From SFHK01 sp964554795 (GTDB taxonomy: Bacteria > Bacillota > Clostridia > Christensenellales > Aristaeellaceae): a stretch of 8,192 nucleotides of DNA. The notes under the pieces are model-generated. The model had not been told where the DNA came from. It searched no databases and saw only the letters and a list, made by a program, of their open reading frames with translations. The stretch spans positions 1-8,192 of the forward strand of contig CAZKQB010000064.1 in the NCBI GenBank assembly GCA_964554795.1, read 5' to 3'. Both the position numbers and the translations under genes were made by a program. This document shows positions 1 to 7,296 of this stretch, one piece after another. How positions within the stretch are numbered: the first letter of the stretch is position 1; each line of letters starts with the position of its first letter.

Positions 1-90
1 TCCGTCGGGTCGTCGGACGGCTTCGGGGTTTCCGTCGGGGCGTCGGATGGCTTCGGGGTTTCCGTCGGGTCGTCAGACGGCTTCGGGGTT
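1..90. repeat. 30-base tandem repeat, three copies, coding a Pro/Thr-rich linker
   Basis: Three 30-base units (1-30, 31-60, 61-90) differ at only a few bases. On the minus strand they encode TPKPSDDPTE, TPKPSDAPTE and TPKPSDDPTE within the secreted wall-binding protein. The 30-base length keeps the frame, so copy number can vary without breaking the gene. The array touches the left edge, so the true copy number is unknown. The likely role is a flexible extracellular spacer; this is inferred from composition. Confidence 0.93.
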
Positions 91-2435
91 TCCGCAGGAG
101 TCGGGGTCGGGGTGGGATCAACGTAAACGAGACTCGTCATCAGGATATAGCCAACCTCACCGAGCCTGTTGCGCACGCGCCCCCACGTGCTGTTCGTGGC
201 AAGCAGCGTCAGCTGCGTATTCTTCTTGACCGTGCCCAGCAGAGCGGAATCCATGGACGGAGATTCAAAGACCTTCGTACCGTCCGCCGTCACCCTCACG
301 GCCACGCCGCTGCCAAGCTCCCAGAACGGATCCGGCGTGGCTGTCGGCTTCGGGGTAGGTGTCGCGGCGACGGGTGCACTTGACTTGAACAGCGCGCGCT
401 GCGTCGCTTCGTCGGCGATGCCGGTTTCCTTGATGCCGGCGCGCTTCTGGAACGCGGCTACGGCGCTCTTCGTTTTGCTGCCGTACACGCCGTCGGTGTA
501 GCCGGTCTGGTAGCCCAACCGGATCAGCCGCGCCTGCATTTCGCGCACGCGCTGGTTGCGGTCGCCGGGCACGAGGGTTACATAGCCTTCGTACTCGGGC
601 GCGTCCTCGTCAAACAGCTCCTCCTGCATGGTCACGGAGGCGATGCTGTTCACCTTAAATCCGTTCTGCTGCTGAAAATGCCGCACGCCGCGCGCCACCT
701 GCGAGGTATATTCGTCGCCCTTGGCGGTGGTAGGCAGGTAGTACAGCTCCACGAGTCTGTTAATAAGTTCGGCGACGCGTTTTCCGCTGTCGCCGCTCTG
801 AAGTTCTATGTAGCTGAGGTTCTGAGAGGCGCTCTCCGAAAAGAGCGCCTTCAAAGTTTCCTCGTCGGCCTGGCCGGTTTCGCTAAGCCCCTCCTGCTTC
901 TGGAAGGCGGCGACGGCCTTTTCCGTACCGCTGCCGTACACGCCGTCCGTTGCGCCGGCATAATAGCCCAGCGCCTTCAGCTCGGCCTGCATACGGGTTA
1001 CGCGGGTGCCTCGGTCTCCGCGCTTCAGCGGCAGATAGGGGTTATAGGCGGAGATTTCGCCCGCAAACAGCATCCGCTGAAGCTCTGCGGTTGCCACACC
1101 GGTCACGGTCATGCCCAAATCGCTTTGCAGCTGCTCGATGGCAACCTGCGTCTTTTCGCCGAAGATGCCGTCGGCGGTATCGTCCAGATAGCCCAGCTCG
1201 ATCAGCTTTTCCTGCAGGTTCTTTACGTCCGTGTTGCGGTCGCGGCGCTTCAGATCCTTATACACGGCCGCAATCGGCGAGGCCGTCGGCACGTCGGTCG
1301 CCGCGGGCGTAGGCGTGGGGGAGGTGCGGTCGGTGGAGCCGACGTACACGTTGTAGTAGTACCGCGCGTTTTCCACGCTTCCGCCGTCCTTCAGGCAATC
1401 GTAAACCACGAGCTCCTCACCGGCGGAGGCAAGCAGCGGCTCATACTCCGGCACGTCGGCATAGGGCTCCTTCAAAAGCATATAGGTCGCATACTTGCCG
1501 GAGGACGGGCTCATGCGATAGACGGTGTAGTCGGTATCGATCACGTAGAGGTATTCGCCCGCCGCCACGATCTGAGGCATCAGCTCGCGCAGCATGCGGC
1601 AGATGACCTCGTTGTTGCGGCTGGTCAGGTCAAAGCGGGCGATTTCCGTCATCCAACGGGTACGGCGCAGGTAGTATACCGCGCCGTCATAGGCAGCGAA
1701 CGCGCTCACGTCCTCCGCGATGGGCAACGTGAGGTTGTTCACCGCGTCCAGACGCAGGCTGAGCTTGCCGGACTCGGTCAGGATGATTTCCACGCCGGAC
1801 GCCATCTGGCTCTCGGCCACGGGCTCCTCATCCGCCGGAATGGCCACGCTGCGGCTCAGCAGCTGCACATACAGGAAGCGGCCGCTCTGGCACGTGAGCA
1901 CGGAGCCATTGACCGACATGGACAGCGCAAGCACCGGCTCCTCGGTGGTGCAGGCTACCACATCCACCTTGCCGAGACCCGGATACCACGCCAGCACGCG
2001 GACGCTTCTGGCGTCGGCGCCGTCCACATAATAGACGTAGCCGCTCACCTCGTCCAGCAGCGCGTGACCCGAAATCGAGGATACGAGCAGCTCAGGCTCG
2101 CCGGTCGTTCCGGTCTTTACCTGCTCCTCGCTCTGCTCGGCGCTGGCCTTGATCGTATCGGGCAGAAGATTGACGGCCACGCGGTACAGAGCGCTCGTCG
2201 CGCCGTCCGCATTCGCCGTCTGATAATAGGCGTTTCCGTCGTGCACGCCCACGACGTAGCTCGCGCCGCCGGTTACCAGCGGGTCGGTATACCACGTCTG
2301 ATACAGGGCGTCGTCCGCTCCGCGGTATACGCCGTAAACGCCGCTGCCGCCGGTCAGTCCGGCTGCCATTGCCACAGACGGCATCATCAGCACAACCGCC
2401 ATCAGAAGGCATAACCATTTTGAAAGCTTTCTCAT
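1..2435 (-). CDS. Secreted multi-domain peptidoglycan-binding protein (C-terminus beyond window)
   Basis: Reads leftward from ATG at 2435 and stays open to the edge, giving 811 complete codons; the C-terminus is missing. GGAGG at 2445-2449, nine bases upstream, supports the start. Residues 1-24 form a signal peptide (MRKLSKW, hydrophobic core, AMA cleavage site). Residues about 25-385 carry repeated strands such as YYVDGAD and YLYVIDTDYTVYRM, resembling DUF5050-type beta-propeller repeats; this is a weak family call. Four PG_binding_1 units follow at about 395-457, 469-530, 546-609 and 626-682. Units 2 and 4 show the classic DGVYGS.T..AVAAFQK pattern and unit 3 is the most divergent. A bacterial SH3-like domain lies at about 701-770, then a Thr/Pro linker and a 10-residue repeat tail. 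The protein is likely exported and held to the cell wall. No catalytic domain is visible, though one could lie beyond the edge. It is the last visible gene of the leftward cluster. Confidence 0.9.
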   Translation of the reverse strand, partial: MRKLSKWLCLLMAVVLMMPSVAMAAGLTGGSGVYGVYRGADDALYQTWYTDPLVTGGASYVVGVHDGNAYYQTANADGATSALYRVAVNLLPDTIKASAEQSEEQVKTGTTGEPELLVSSISGHALLDEVSGYVYYVDGADARSVRVLAWYPGLGKVDVVACTTEEPVLALSMSVNGSVLTCQSGRFLYVQLLSRSVAIPADEEPVAESQMASGVEIILTESGKLSLRLDAVNNLTLPIAEDVSAFAAYDGAVYYLRRTRWMTEIARFDLTSRNNEVICRMLRELMPQIVAAGEYLYVIDTDYTVYRMSPSSGKYATYMLLKEPYADVPEYEPLLASAGEELVVYDCLKDGGSVENARYYYNVYVGSTDRTSPTPTPAATDVPTASPIAAVYKDLKRRDRNTDVKNLQEKLIELGYLDDTADGIFGEKTQVAIEQLQSDLGMTVTGVATAELQRMLFAGEISAYNPYLPLKRGDRGTRVTRMQAELKALGYYAGATDGVYGSGTEKAVAAFQKQEGLSETGQADEETLKALFSESASQNLSYIELQSGDSGKRVAELINRLVELYYLPTTAKGDEYTSQVARGVRHFQQQNGFKVNSIASVTMQEELFDEDAPEYEGYVTLVPGDRNQRVREMQARLIRLGYQTGYTDGVYGSKTKSAVAAFQKRAGIKETGIADEATQRALFKSSAPVAATPTPKPTATPDPFWELGSGVAVRVTADGTKVFESPSMDSALLGTVKKNTQLTLLATNSTWGRVRNRLGEVGYILMTSLVYVDPTPTPTPAETPKPSDDPTETPKPSDAPTETPKPSDDPT

Positions 2436-2499
2436 AGCCTCATACCTCCGTTTTCCCATGCTTCATTGACGCATGCGGTTTCGGTTTGGTTCCGTTTTT

Positions 2500-3207
2500 T
2501 CACGTTTCCGGACGGTATTTTACACGTTCGCCGCAGGCCTGCGCCAGCGCGTCGCCCGAATCCGGAAATACCTGCCCAAAGCCGCGCCACAGCGCCTCCT
2601 CCAGCGCCTGCCTGCGCGCCTCGGGCACCAGGCTGCCATTTTCGATGTTCTGAAGCATCCTCGCCACGCACGCCGCCGAGCGCTGCATTACGTCGTTCGG
2701 CCTGCGCTTAAAGCCCAGAAACAGGCTGTTTGCGCTGGCGCATTTGATAAACAGCGCCACGTATTCCTTCGCCATTTCGCCCAGATAGTCGCGCCAGAAG
2801 ACCGCCTCGCTCGGCGCAAGCGCGCATACACGCGCAATCTCCGGGCCTTCGAAAAACGCCTCCATCATCCGCCCACGCTCCTTTGCGGAGAACTCGCGCG
2901 GATGCTCCAGCGCCTGTAGCGGCCAGAATGGAATGCGATAGAAATCCGGCTTTCCGCCGCTTTCGTAAAGCCTTCCTATATATAAAATCCGCCGCTCAAT
3001 TTCGTAATCCTCCGGCCACGCCTCCCGCGCGGCAAGAAGCCTTTCCCGCCGCCGCGCGGCGTCCGTCTCCTCATCCACGGCGCTCAGAAGCGCTTGTCTT
3101 CCGCCGTCCTCCTTTTGCAGCGCCGCGCCGCAAAAGGAGCAGAACCGCCTTTCGTCCCTGTCCGCGGGAACGACCCTTCCGCATTTCGGGCAATGCATCT
3201 CCGCCAT
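2500..3207 (-). CDS. Zinc-ribbon protein of unknown function
   Basis: A 235-residue protein. Its N-terminus has two CxxC knuckles, C6-P-K-C9 and C23-S-F-C26, each followed by Gly, as in zinc-ribbon domains that bind one structural zinc. The remainder is charged and probably helical, rich in Arg, Glu and Ala, with no signal peptide or membrane segment, so a cytoplasmic location is expected. I do not recognise a family for the C-terminal 200 residues. The start at 3207 is chosen over an in-frame ATG at 3315 because GGAGG at 3217-3221 sits nine bases upstream and the upstream extension would overlap radC by about 90 bases. The radC stop lies only 16 bases upstream, so co-transcription and possibly coupled translation are likely. 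The role could be regulatory or protein/nucleic-acid binding, but nothing in the sequence decides this. Confidence 0.85.
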   Translation of the reverse strand: MAEMHCPKCGRVVPADRDERRFCSFCGAALQKEDGGRQALLSAVDEETDAARRRERLLAAREAWPEDYEIERRILYIGRLYESGGKPDFYRIPFWPLQALEHPREFSAKERGRMMEAFFEGPEIARVCALAPSEAVFWRDYLGEMAKEYVALFIKCASANSLFLGFKRRPNDVMQRSAACVARMLQNIENGSLVPEARRQALEEALWRGFGQVFPDSGDALAQACGERVKYRPET

Positions 3208-3216
3208 GGCGGCATC

Positions 3217-3221
3217 CCTCC
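3217..3221 (-). promoter_or_regulatory. Ribosome binding site fixing the zinc-ribbon protein start
   Basis: GGAGG on the minus strand, within GGGAGGG, nine bases before ATG 3207 and just after the radC stop codon. A second ATG at 3215 right beside the motif is out of frame with the gene, so 3207 is the supported start. Confidence 0.8.
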
Positions 3222-3223
3222 CT

Positions 3224-3919
3224 TTACTTCGCGCTTTTCTTAAGCCATTCCTGCATAAGCCGATCGCCCGGCTTCTGTGAAAGCCATAGTTCCTCCGGAA
3301 TATACCCGGCGGCACGGATGCTGGTCGGCTCGCGGTCGGTCACGATGATGTGATCGACAAACACCGTATTCACCAGCCGCAGCGCCTCCATTGCGCCGCG
3401 CGTAACCTCAATGTCGGCAGGCGACGGCTCCGTGCTGCCGCCCGGGTGGTTGTGGGTCAGCACCGCGTATTTCGCCTCCGCGCGCAGGGCCGCCAGCGCC
3501 ACGTCGCGCATGTACACCGCCGAGCGGTCGATCGTACCCCTTTGCAGAAGCTCGCACCGCAGCATGCGCCCGCGTGCGTCCATGCATAAAAGATAGCAAT
3601 ACTCCACGCGACGGCCCAGCATCAGCGCCGTGAAATACGCCGCCGCGTCCGTCGCCCGGCGAAGCACCGGCCGCTTGCCGAATTCCTCCAGCGCCATCAG
3701 CCGGCCCAAATCGTCGATCAGATCGACGGCCTCCGCCGCCGCGCGGCTCAGCCCCGGATACAGAAGCAGATCATCCGCGGACTGCTCGTACACCGAGCGC
3801 ACCACGCCCGCCGATTCCACCAGCGCGCGGGCCGTATCCTCGCCGTCCAGCTTGCGGTCAACCGCGTGGATCAGGCTGCCCAGCGCCCGAAGGCTCTCGT
3901 CCGTTTCACGCGCGTCCAT
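3224..3919 (-). CDS. radC: RadC family JAB/JAMM-domain protein
   Basis: A 231-residue protein close to the usual RadC length. Residues about 45-80 (LLLYPGLSRAAAEAVDLIDD) match the degenerate helix-hairpin-helix region found in RadC proteins. The C-terminal JAB domain carries the metal site of the family: H156 and H158 in THNHPGGS, D169 in PSPAD, and E106 in RRVEYCYL as the probable upstream Glu. All four expected positions are present, so the zinc site looks intact. Despite the historical name, a DNA-repair role for RadC is not established, and a nuclease or deubiquitinase-like peptidase activity is uncertain. ATG 3919 is the first possible ATG start, since an in-frame stop lies two codons upstream. 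It has no clear ribosome binding site and overlaps the preceding gene by 14 bases, which suggests translational coupling. Part of a leftward operon. Confidence 0.92.
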   Translation of the reverse strand: MDARETDESLRALGSLIHAVDRKLDGEDTARALVESAGVVRSVYEQSADDLLLYPGLSRAAAEAVDLIDDLGRLMALEEFGKRPVLRRATDAAAYFTALMLGRRVEYCYLLCMDARGRMLRCELLQRGTIDRSAVYMRDVALAALRAEAKYAVLTHNHPGGSTEPSPADIEVTRGAMEALRLVNTVFVDHIIVTDREPTSIRAAGYIPEELWLSQKPGDRLMQEWLKKSAK

Positions 3920-4184
3920 GGCTCATCGCGTTTCGAAGCGCGCGCTCCACCGTTTCCGCATCCTCCACGCGCTCGCCCATGTACCAGCCGTCCATTTCCT
4001 CGTCAAACAGCATTTCAGCGGCTGCCAGCAGTTCGAAGCCCTTTTCTGTTTCCTTCAGATTGACCGTAAGCGGCTTCTCCGCATCGTACAGATCGGCCAC
4101 GTATTCATCCGCGCCCAGCGCCTCGCAGTCTCCGCCCGCAAGCAGAAACGCCTTTACCTCGTCCCTTGGAAGATTCAGCAGCAT
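3906..4184 (-). CDS. Small acidic protein of unknown function
   Basis: A 92-residue, strongly acidic protein (for example DEEMDGWYMGERVEDAETVE near residues 60-80), soluble, with no signal peptide, membrane segment or cysteine pair. I do not recognise its family. GGAGG at 4192-4196 lies seven bases before ATG 4184, a strong start. It is the first gene of the leftward cluster, and its end overlaps the radC start by 14 bases, so the two proteins are probably made together. Its stable overlap with radC and good ribosome binding site argue that it is real rather than a chance frame. A partner or regulator of RadC is possible but is only inference from position. Confidence 0.8.
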   Translation of the reverse strand: MLLNLPRDEVKAFLLAGGDCEALGADEYVADLYDAEKPLTVNLKETEKGFELLAAAEMLFDEEMDGWYMGERVEDAETVERALRNAMSHGRA

Positions 4185-4207
4185 AGGATTCCCTCCATTC
4201 TGCTCAT

Positions 4208-4236
4208 AGTGTACCGCAAATGGCAGAAAAGCGCAA
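4208..4236 (-). promoter_or_regulatory. Candidate promoter for the leftward radC operon
   Basis: On the minus strand, TTGCGC (4231-4236) and TACACT (4208-4213) are separated by 17 bases. The -35 box is weak (3 of 6 consensus bases) and the -10 box moderate (4 of 6). Transcription would begin near 4201, leaving a short leader with the ribosome binding site at 4192-4196. The AT-rich stretch further upstream (about 4255-4295) is shared with the divergent promoter. Confidence 0.4.
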
Positions 4237-4293
4237 ATCTTCGCCCGCTTGTTTCAAAAGTATTGCAATTCTCGTTTAAATATTTCAGATATA

Positions 4294-4322
4294 TTGACTG
4301 TTTTCTCCATCCGCTGTATAAT
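4294..4322 (+). promoter_or_regulatory. Sigma-A promoter of the Big_2/NodB gene
   Basis: TTGACT (4294-4299), a 17-base spacer and a perfect TATAAT (4317-4322). AT-rich sequence just upstream (TTTAAATATTT around 4275-4285) could act as an UP element. The predicted transcription start is near 4329-4330, which places the longest possible ATG (4330) at the very 5' end of the message and favours the ATG at 4354. Confidence 0.85.
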
Positions 4323-4340
4323 ATAAGCGATGAAGTATCG

Positions 4341-4345
4341 GGAGG
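4341..4345 (+). promoter_or_regulatory. Ribosome binding site fixing the Big_2/NodB start at 4354
   Basis: GGAGG (GGGAGG with 4340) lies eight bases before ATG 4354. It lies downstream of the alternative ATG at 4330, so it cannot serve that start. Confidence 0.85.
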
Positions 4346-4353
4346 CTCGGCAC

Positions 4354-6522
4354 ATGTGCAGGCGTTCAACCGCGGTCTGGCTGGTTCTGGTAATGGTTTT
4401 TCTGGCTCTGGCTTCCTCCGCCGCTGCGGACGGGCTGTACGCGCTTACGCTTTCGCCGTCAGGCACGCTTTCCATGAATCCGGGCGACACAAAAACGGTT
4501 TCGGTCTCCGTAGAGCCGGTAAACCTGATCGAGCACGTCGTTACATGGTCGAGCGACAATGAGTACATAGCCTCGGTGGACGCGAAGGGCAAAATCACCG
4601 CGCGAGCCGCAGGCAGCACGCGCATCGTAGCCACGATCGAAACCGGCGACAGCGCCTCCGTGCGCGTGACGGTCTCCGGTCGTCCCGTCACGTCGATCGC
4701 GCTTTCCGAAAGCGAGGTTGAGCTGGAGCTCGGCAGCGAGTGCGTTCTTTCTCACACCCTCAATTCCGATGCGGACGATCAGCGCGTGCGCTGGTCGTCA
4801 GACGACGAGGCCGTCGCCACCGTGGATAGCAAGGGCACGGTAAAGGCGGTGGGCTGCGGCACAGCGGTCGTCACCGTCATGGCCGTAAACGGCAAAACCG
4901 CATCGGCCACCGTGTATGTGCCCTCGGACGTGCAGTCCGTAATGCTGTATCCGGAGGAGGTTCTGCTTCCGCCGGGCGAGCGCGTGACGCTGGATGCCTA
5001 TGTCTTTCCCGGCAACGCCCGCGGGCGCGAGCTAACGTGGGAGAGCAGCAACGTGAGCATCGCTCATATCGGCCAGAGCGGCGTGCTGACCGCGCTTTCC
5101 GAGGGCGCATGCACCGTGCGCGCCTACACAGCCAACGGCACGAGCGCCGAGGTGAAGGTCACCGTGGCAAACATTCCGACGAAGCTTACTGTCAGCCGCA
5201 CGGCCGTGGCGCTTTCGCGCCAGAACCGAACCTGCCAGCTGACGTGCGAAATTGAGCCCGCCGTCGCTGCCGGCTGCGCGCTTACGTGGGAAAGCTCCGA
5301 CCCGAAAATCGTGAAGGTAGAAAACGGCCTGCTGACCGCCATGAACTACGGGCGCGCCGTCGTCACCGTAACTGCGCCCGGCGGACTGACGGCTTCAATC
5401 GAGGTTTTTGTGTGCGACCCGCCGACCTCCATTGCCTTTGCGCAGGAGACCTACGACGTGCAGGCCGAGGGTGCGCCGGTCGAAACCGAGCTGGTATTTG
5501 AGCCGGCTGGAAGCTTTGAAAACGTGACCTACCGCATGGCGGATGCGACCGTCGCCACGGTGGACGAAAACGGCGCAGTGACCGGCCTTAAATCCGGCAC
5601 AGTCCTTCTGATTGCCGAATGCGAGAGCGGCCTGAGCACCAGCGTTCCCGTGCGCGTGACGGAGGAAACGCGCGAAATTTCCTTTGCCGAGGGCGAGCGC
5701 GAGCTGTTCGTGGGGCAAAGCGTTCAGCTGACCGCGCTTGCACAAACCGGTGAGCCTGCGAGAGACTCCCTTGTATGGACGTCTACCGACGAGACGGTAG
5801 TCTCCGTGTTCGACGGCCTGCTGTTTGCGCGCAAGGCCGGTCAAACAACCGTTACCGCGCAGAACGAGAGCGGCACGCTGTCCTGCTCGTGCGAAATCAC
5901 CGTGACGCTGAACCCGAACGTGACGCCGAAAAACGTCGCCCTCACCTTTGACAACGGCCCCGGCGTGTATACCGAGGACATTCTGAACGTGCTTGCGATG
6001 TACGACGTTCGCGCAACGTTCTTCCTGCTGGGCGCCAGCGTAAAGGCAAATCCCCAAACAGCGGCGCTTTTGCGCGACACGAAGCACGAAATTGGTAACC
6101 ATACCTACCGGAACGCGAGCTTGAACAACTCCTCCTTCACCGACATTGCCACGGACATTGAGCGCGCCGATCAGCTGATCCTGTCCGCCACCGGCCGCGC
6201 CGCTACGGTACTGCGCGCGCCCGATGCCAACCTGCCGGTCAAGCTGTTTACCACGTTTCTGGATACGCGCCGCTTCGTAGGCTGGTCGGTCGACACGGGC
6301 GACGCGCGGCGCGACGCCACGGCCGACGCCATCTGTGAAACCGCGCTTCGGGAGTGCTTCGATAACGCCATTCTCGTGTTTCACGATGCCGGCAGCGAAA
6401 CCGCCGCGGCTCTCCGGCGCATCATCCCGGCGCTCGCCGAGCAGGGCTACCAGTTCGTTACCGTGAGCGAGCTGATCGACATCACTGGCAATACCAACGC
6501 CGTGTTCACAACCAGGCGGTAA
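4354..6522 (+). CDS. Secreted protein with six Big_2 Ig-like domains and a divergent NodB polysaccharide deacetylase domain
   Basis: A 722-residue protein. Residues 1-25 form a signal peptide (MCRRSTAV, hydrophobic core, ASSAAA). Six bacterial Ig-like Big_2 repeats follow, starting at about 29, 112, 193, 276, 358 and 439; each has the TWSS or similar core and a G.(V/L)TA..xG turn. A NodB-like carbohydrate esterase 4 domain spans about 526-712. CE4 enzymes remove acetyl groups from peptidoglycan or other glycans using Asp-His-His bound metal. Here motif 1 is TFDNGP (D533 kept, N534 in place of the ligand Asp), motif 2 is HTYRN (H583 kept, N587 in place of the second His), motif 3 keeps R621 in RAP, motif 4 is DTGDAR without the usual Trp, and motif 5 keeps H677 in FHD. 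The fold is probably present but normal activity is doubtful. The start at 4354 is set by GGAGG at 4341-4345. Confidence 0.92.
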   Translation: MCRRSTAVWLVLVMVFLALASSAAADGLYALTLSPSGTLSMNPGDTKTVSVSVEPVNLIEHVVTWSSDNEYIASVDAKGKITARAAGSTRIVATIETGDSASVRVTVSGRPVTSIALSESEVELELGSECVLSHTLNSDADDQRVRWSSDDEAVATVDSKGTVKAVGCGTAVVTVMAVNGKTASATVYVPSDVQSVMLYPEEVLLPPGERVTLDAYVFPGNARGRELTWESSNVSIAHIGQSGVLTALSEGACTVRAYTANGTSAEVKVTVANIPTKLTVSRTAVALSRQNRTCQLTCEIEPAVAAGCALTWESSDPKIVKVENGLLTAMNYGRAVVTVTAPGGLTASIEVFVCDPPTSIAFAQETYDVQAEGAPVETELVFEPAGSFENVTYRMADATVATVDENGAVTGLKSGTVLLIAECESGLSTSVPVRVTEETREISFAEGERELFVGQSVQLTALAQTGEPARDSLVWTSTDETVVSVFDGLLFARKAGQTTVTAQNESGTLSCSCEITVTLNPNVTPKNVALTFDNGPGVYTEDILNVLAMYDVRATFFLLGASVKANPQTAALLRDTKHEIGNHTYRNASLNNSSFTDIATDIERADQLILSATGRAATVLRAPDANLPVKLFTTFLDTRRFVGWSVDTGDARRDATADAICETALRECFDNAILVFHDAGSETAAALRRIIPALAEQGYQFVTVSELIDITGNTNAVFTTRR

Positions 6523-6650
6523 TCGGACGGAGACCGCGCGCCCGCCGCACATTCGCAGGCGGCTCTCCTTAAAACCTCGCGCCGACCATTCGTCCACCGC
6601 AAGCAAGCCGACCAAATTCGCGGCGTCAACGTCGCATTTATGACAAAGCC

Positions 6651-7118
6651 ATGATTCTGATTGAAAAGGCCGCGCGCCGTTTGACGCTTATAAACGACGA
6701 AACCGGAAAACCCTTGTTCTCCTGCTCCATTTCGCTGGGCTTTAACCCGAACGGCCCCAAAACAAGGGAGGGAGACGGCCGCACCCCCGAAGGCTGTTAC
6801 CGCGTCGTCACCATCAACCGCCAGAGTCGTTTTCATACGGCGCTGGGCTTGAGCTATCCCTCTCCCGCCGACGTGCGCCGCGCACGCCGGGAAATTGCCG
6901 TTTCTCCGCTGACCCGCCTGCGCATTCGCGCCGCAGCACTGCTCGGCCTGCGCCCACCGTGGAAAACGCCGCTTGGCGGCTTCGTCATGATTCACGGCGA
7001 GCATCCGGAGCCGAAGACCGGCGATTGGACGGCCGGCTGCATCGCCCTCTCGAACGAAAATATCGATCGCCTCGCCGCCCTCGTCCGCAAGGGCGAGCCC
7101 GTACGAATCACCGCCTGA
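6651..7118 (+). CDS. YkuD-type L,D-transpeptidase family protein, no signal peptide
   Basis: A 155-residue protein covering little more than the YkuD catalytic fold. It shows the substrate-side motif GDGRTPEG (41-48) and the catalytic region with H115 in IHGEH and C130 in TAGCIALSNENID, matching the HG...(S/T)xGC signature. L,D-transpeptidases form 3-3 cross-links in peptidoglycan or attach proteins to it, acting outside the membrane through an acyl-Cys intermediate. No signal peptide or membrane anchor is visible: the protein begins directly with the first strand of the fold (MILIEKAARRLTLI). No ATG, GTG or TTG in frame immediately upstream would add one, and no clear ribosome binding site precedes 6651. 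It lies 128 bases after the NodB-like gene on the same strand and may be read through from it. Family membership is secure; location and substrate are not. Confidence 0.88.
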   Translation: MILIEKAARRLTLINDETGKPLFSCSISLGFNPNGPKTREGDGRTPEGCYRVVTINRQSRFHTALGLSYPSPADVRRARREIAVSPLTRLRIRAAALLGLRPPWKTPLGGFVMIHGEHPEPKTGDWTAGCIALSNENIDRLAALVRKGEPVRITA

Positions 7119-7200
7119 ACACCCTCGCTTCCCCGCCGCAAATACGAGCCGCCGGAAGCTTACATTCGCAGGAAAACTGCACAAAATCACGCCTGACGCA

Positions 7201-7242
7201 AAAACGGCCTTCCTCCGGCTGATTCCGAAGTAAGACCGTTTT
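7201..7242. terminator. Probable bidirectional terminator between convergent genes
   Basis: Two 18-base arms (7201-7218 and 7225-7242) enclose a 6-base loop and pair with three mismatches. Read on the minus strand, two of the mismatches become G-U wobbles, and the stem ends in TTTTT, as expected for the leftward regulator gene whose stop lies about 55 bases before it. Read on the plus strand it ends CCGTTTTCATT, and it lies 83 bases after the L,D-transpeptidase stop, so it may serve both genes. Confidence 0.75.
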
Positions 7243-7296
7243 CATTATACTCTTCTTCCGCAGGACGCCAGCCCCGTCATTCTCACTGGCAAGCGT

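Noticed and set aside
678..2414. Long plus-strand open frame of 578 codons
   Set aside because: It is antisense to the secreted wall-binding protein, has no recognisable domain, is rich in Arg, His, Gly and Ala as typical of GC-rich antisense frames, and lacks a proper start site.
2455..2476. Small inverted repeat CATGC/GCATG before the wall-binding gene as a terminator
   Set aside because: The stem is only five pairs and is not followed by a T-run on the minus strand, so it does not support separating this gene from the operon.
3208..3315. N-terminal extension of the zinc-ribbon protein to 3315
   Set aside because: It would overlap the conserved end of radC by about 90 bases and place the well-positioned GGAGG inside the coding region.
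4330..4353. Upstream start at 4330 for the Big_2/NodB gene
   Set aside because: It falls at the predicted transcription start and has no ribosome binding site, whereas ATG 4354 has GGAGG eight bases upstream and begins a standard signal peptide.
5395..6615. Minus-strand open frame of 406 codons
   Set aside because: It lies opposite the Big_2/NodB gene, whose domains are clear, and shows no family features of its own.
6523..6650. Terminator after the NodB-like gene
   Set aside because: Only weak GC pairing (CCGCC with GGCGG and short flanking pairs) is visible, with no T-run; read-through into the transpeptidase gene remains possible.
6447..7190. Minus-strand open frame of 247 codons opposite the transpeptidase
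   Set aside because: The plus strand carries the YkuD catalytic motif across the same bases; the antisense product has no recognisable motif.
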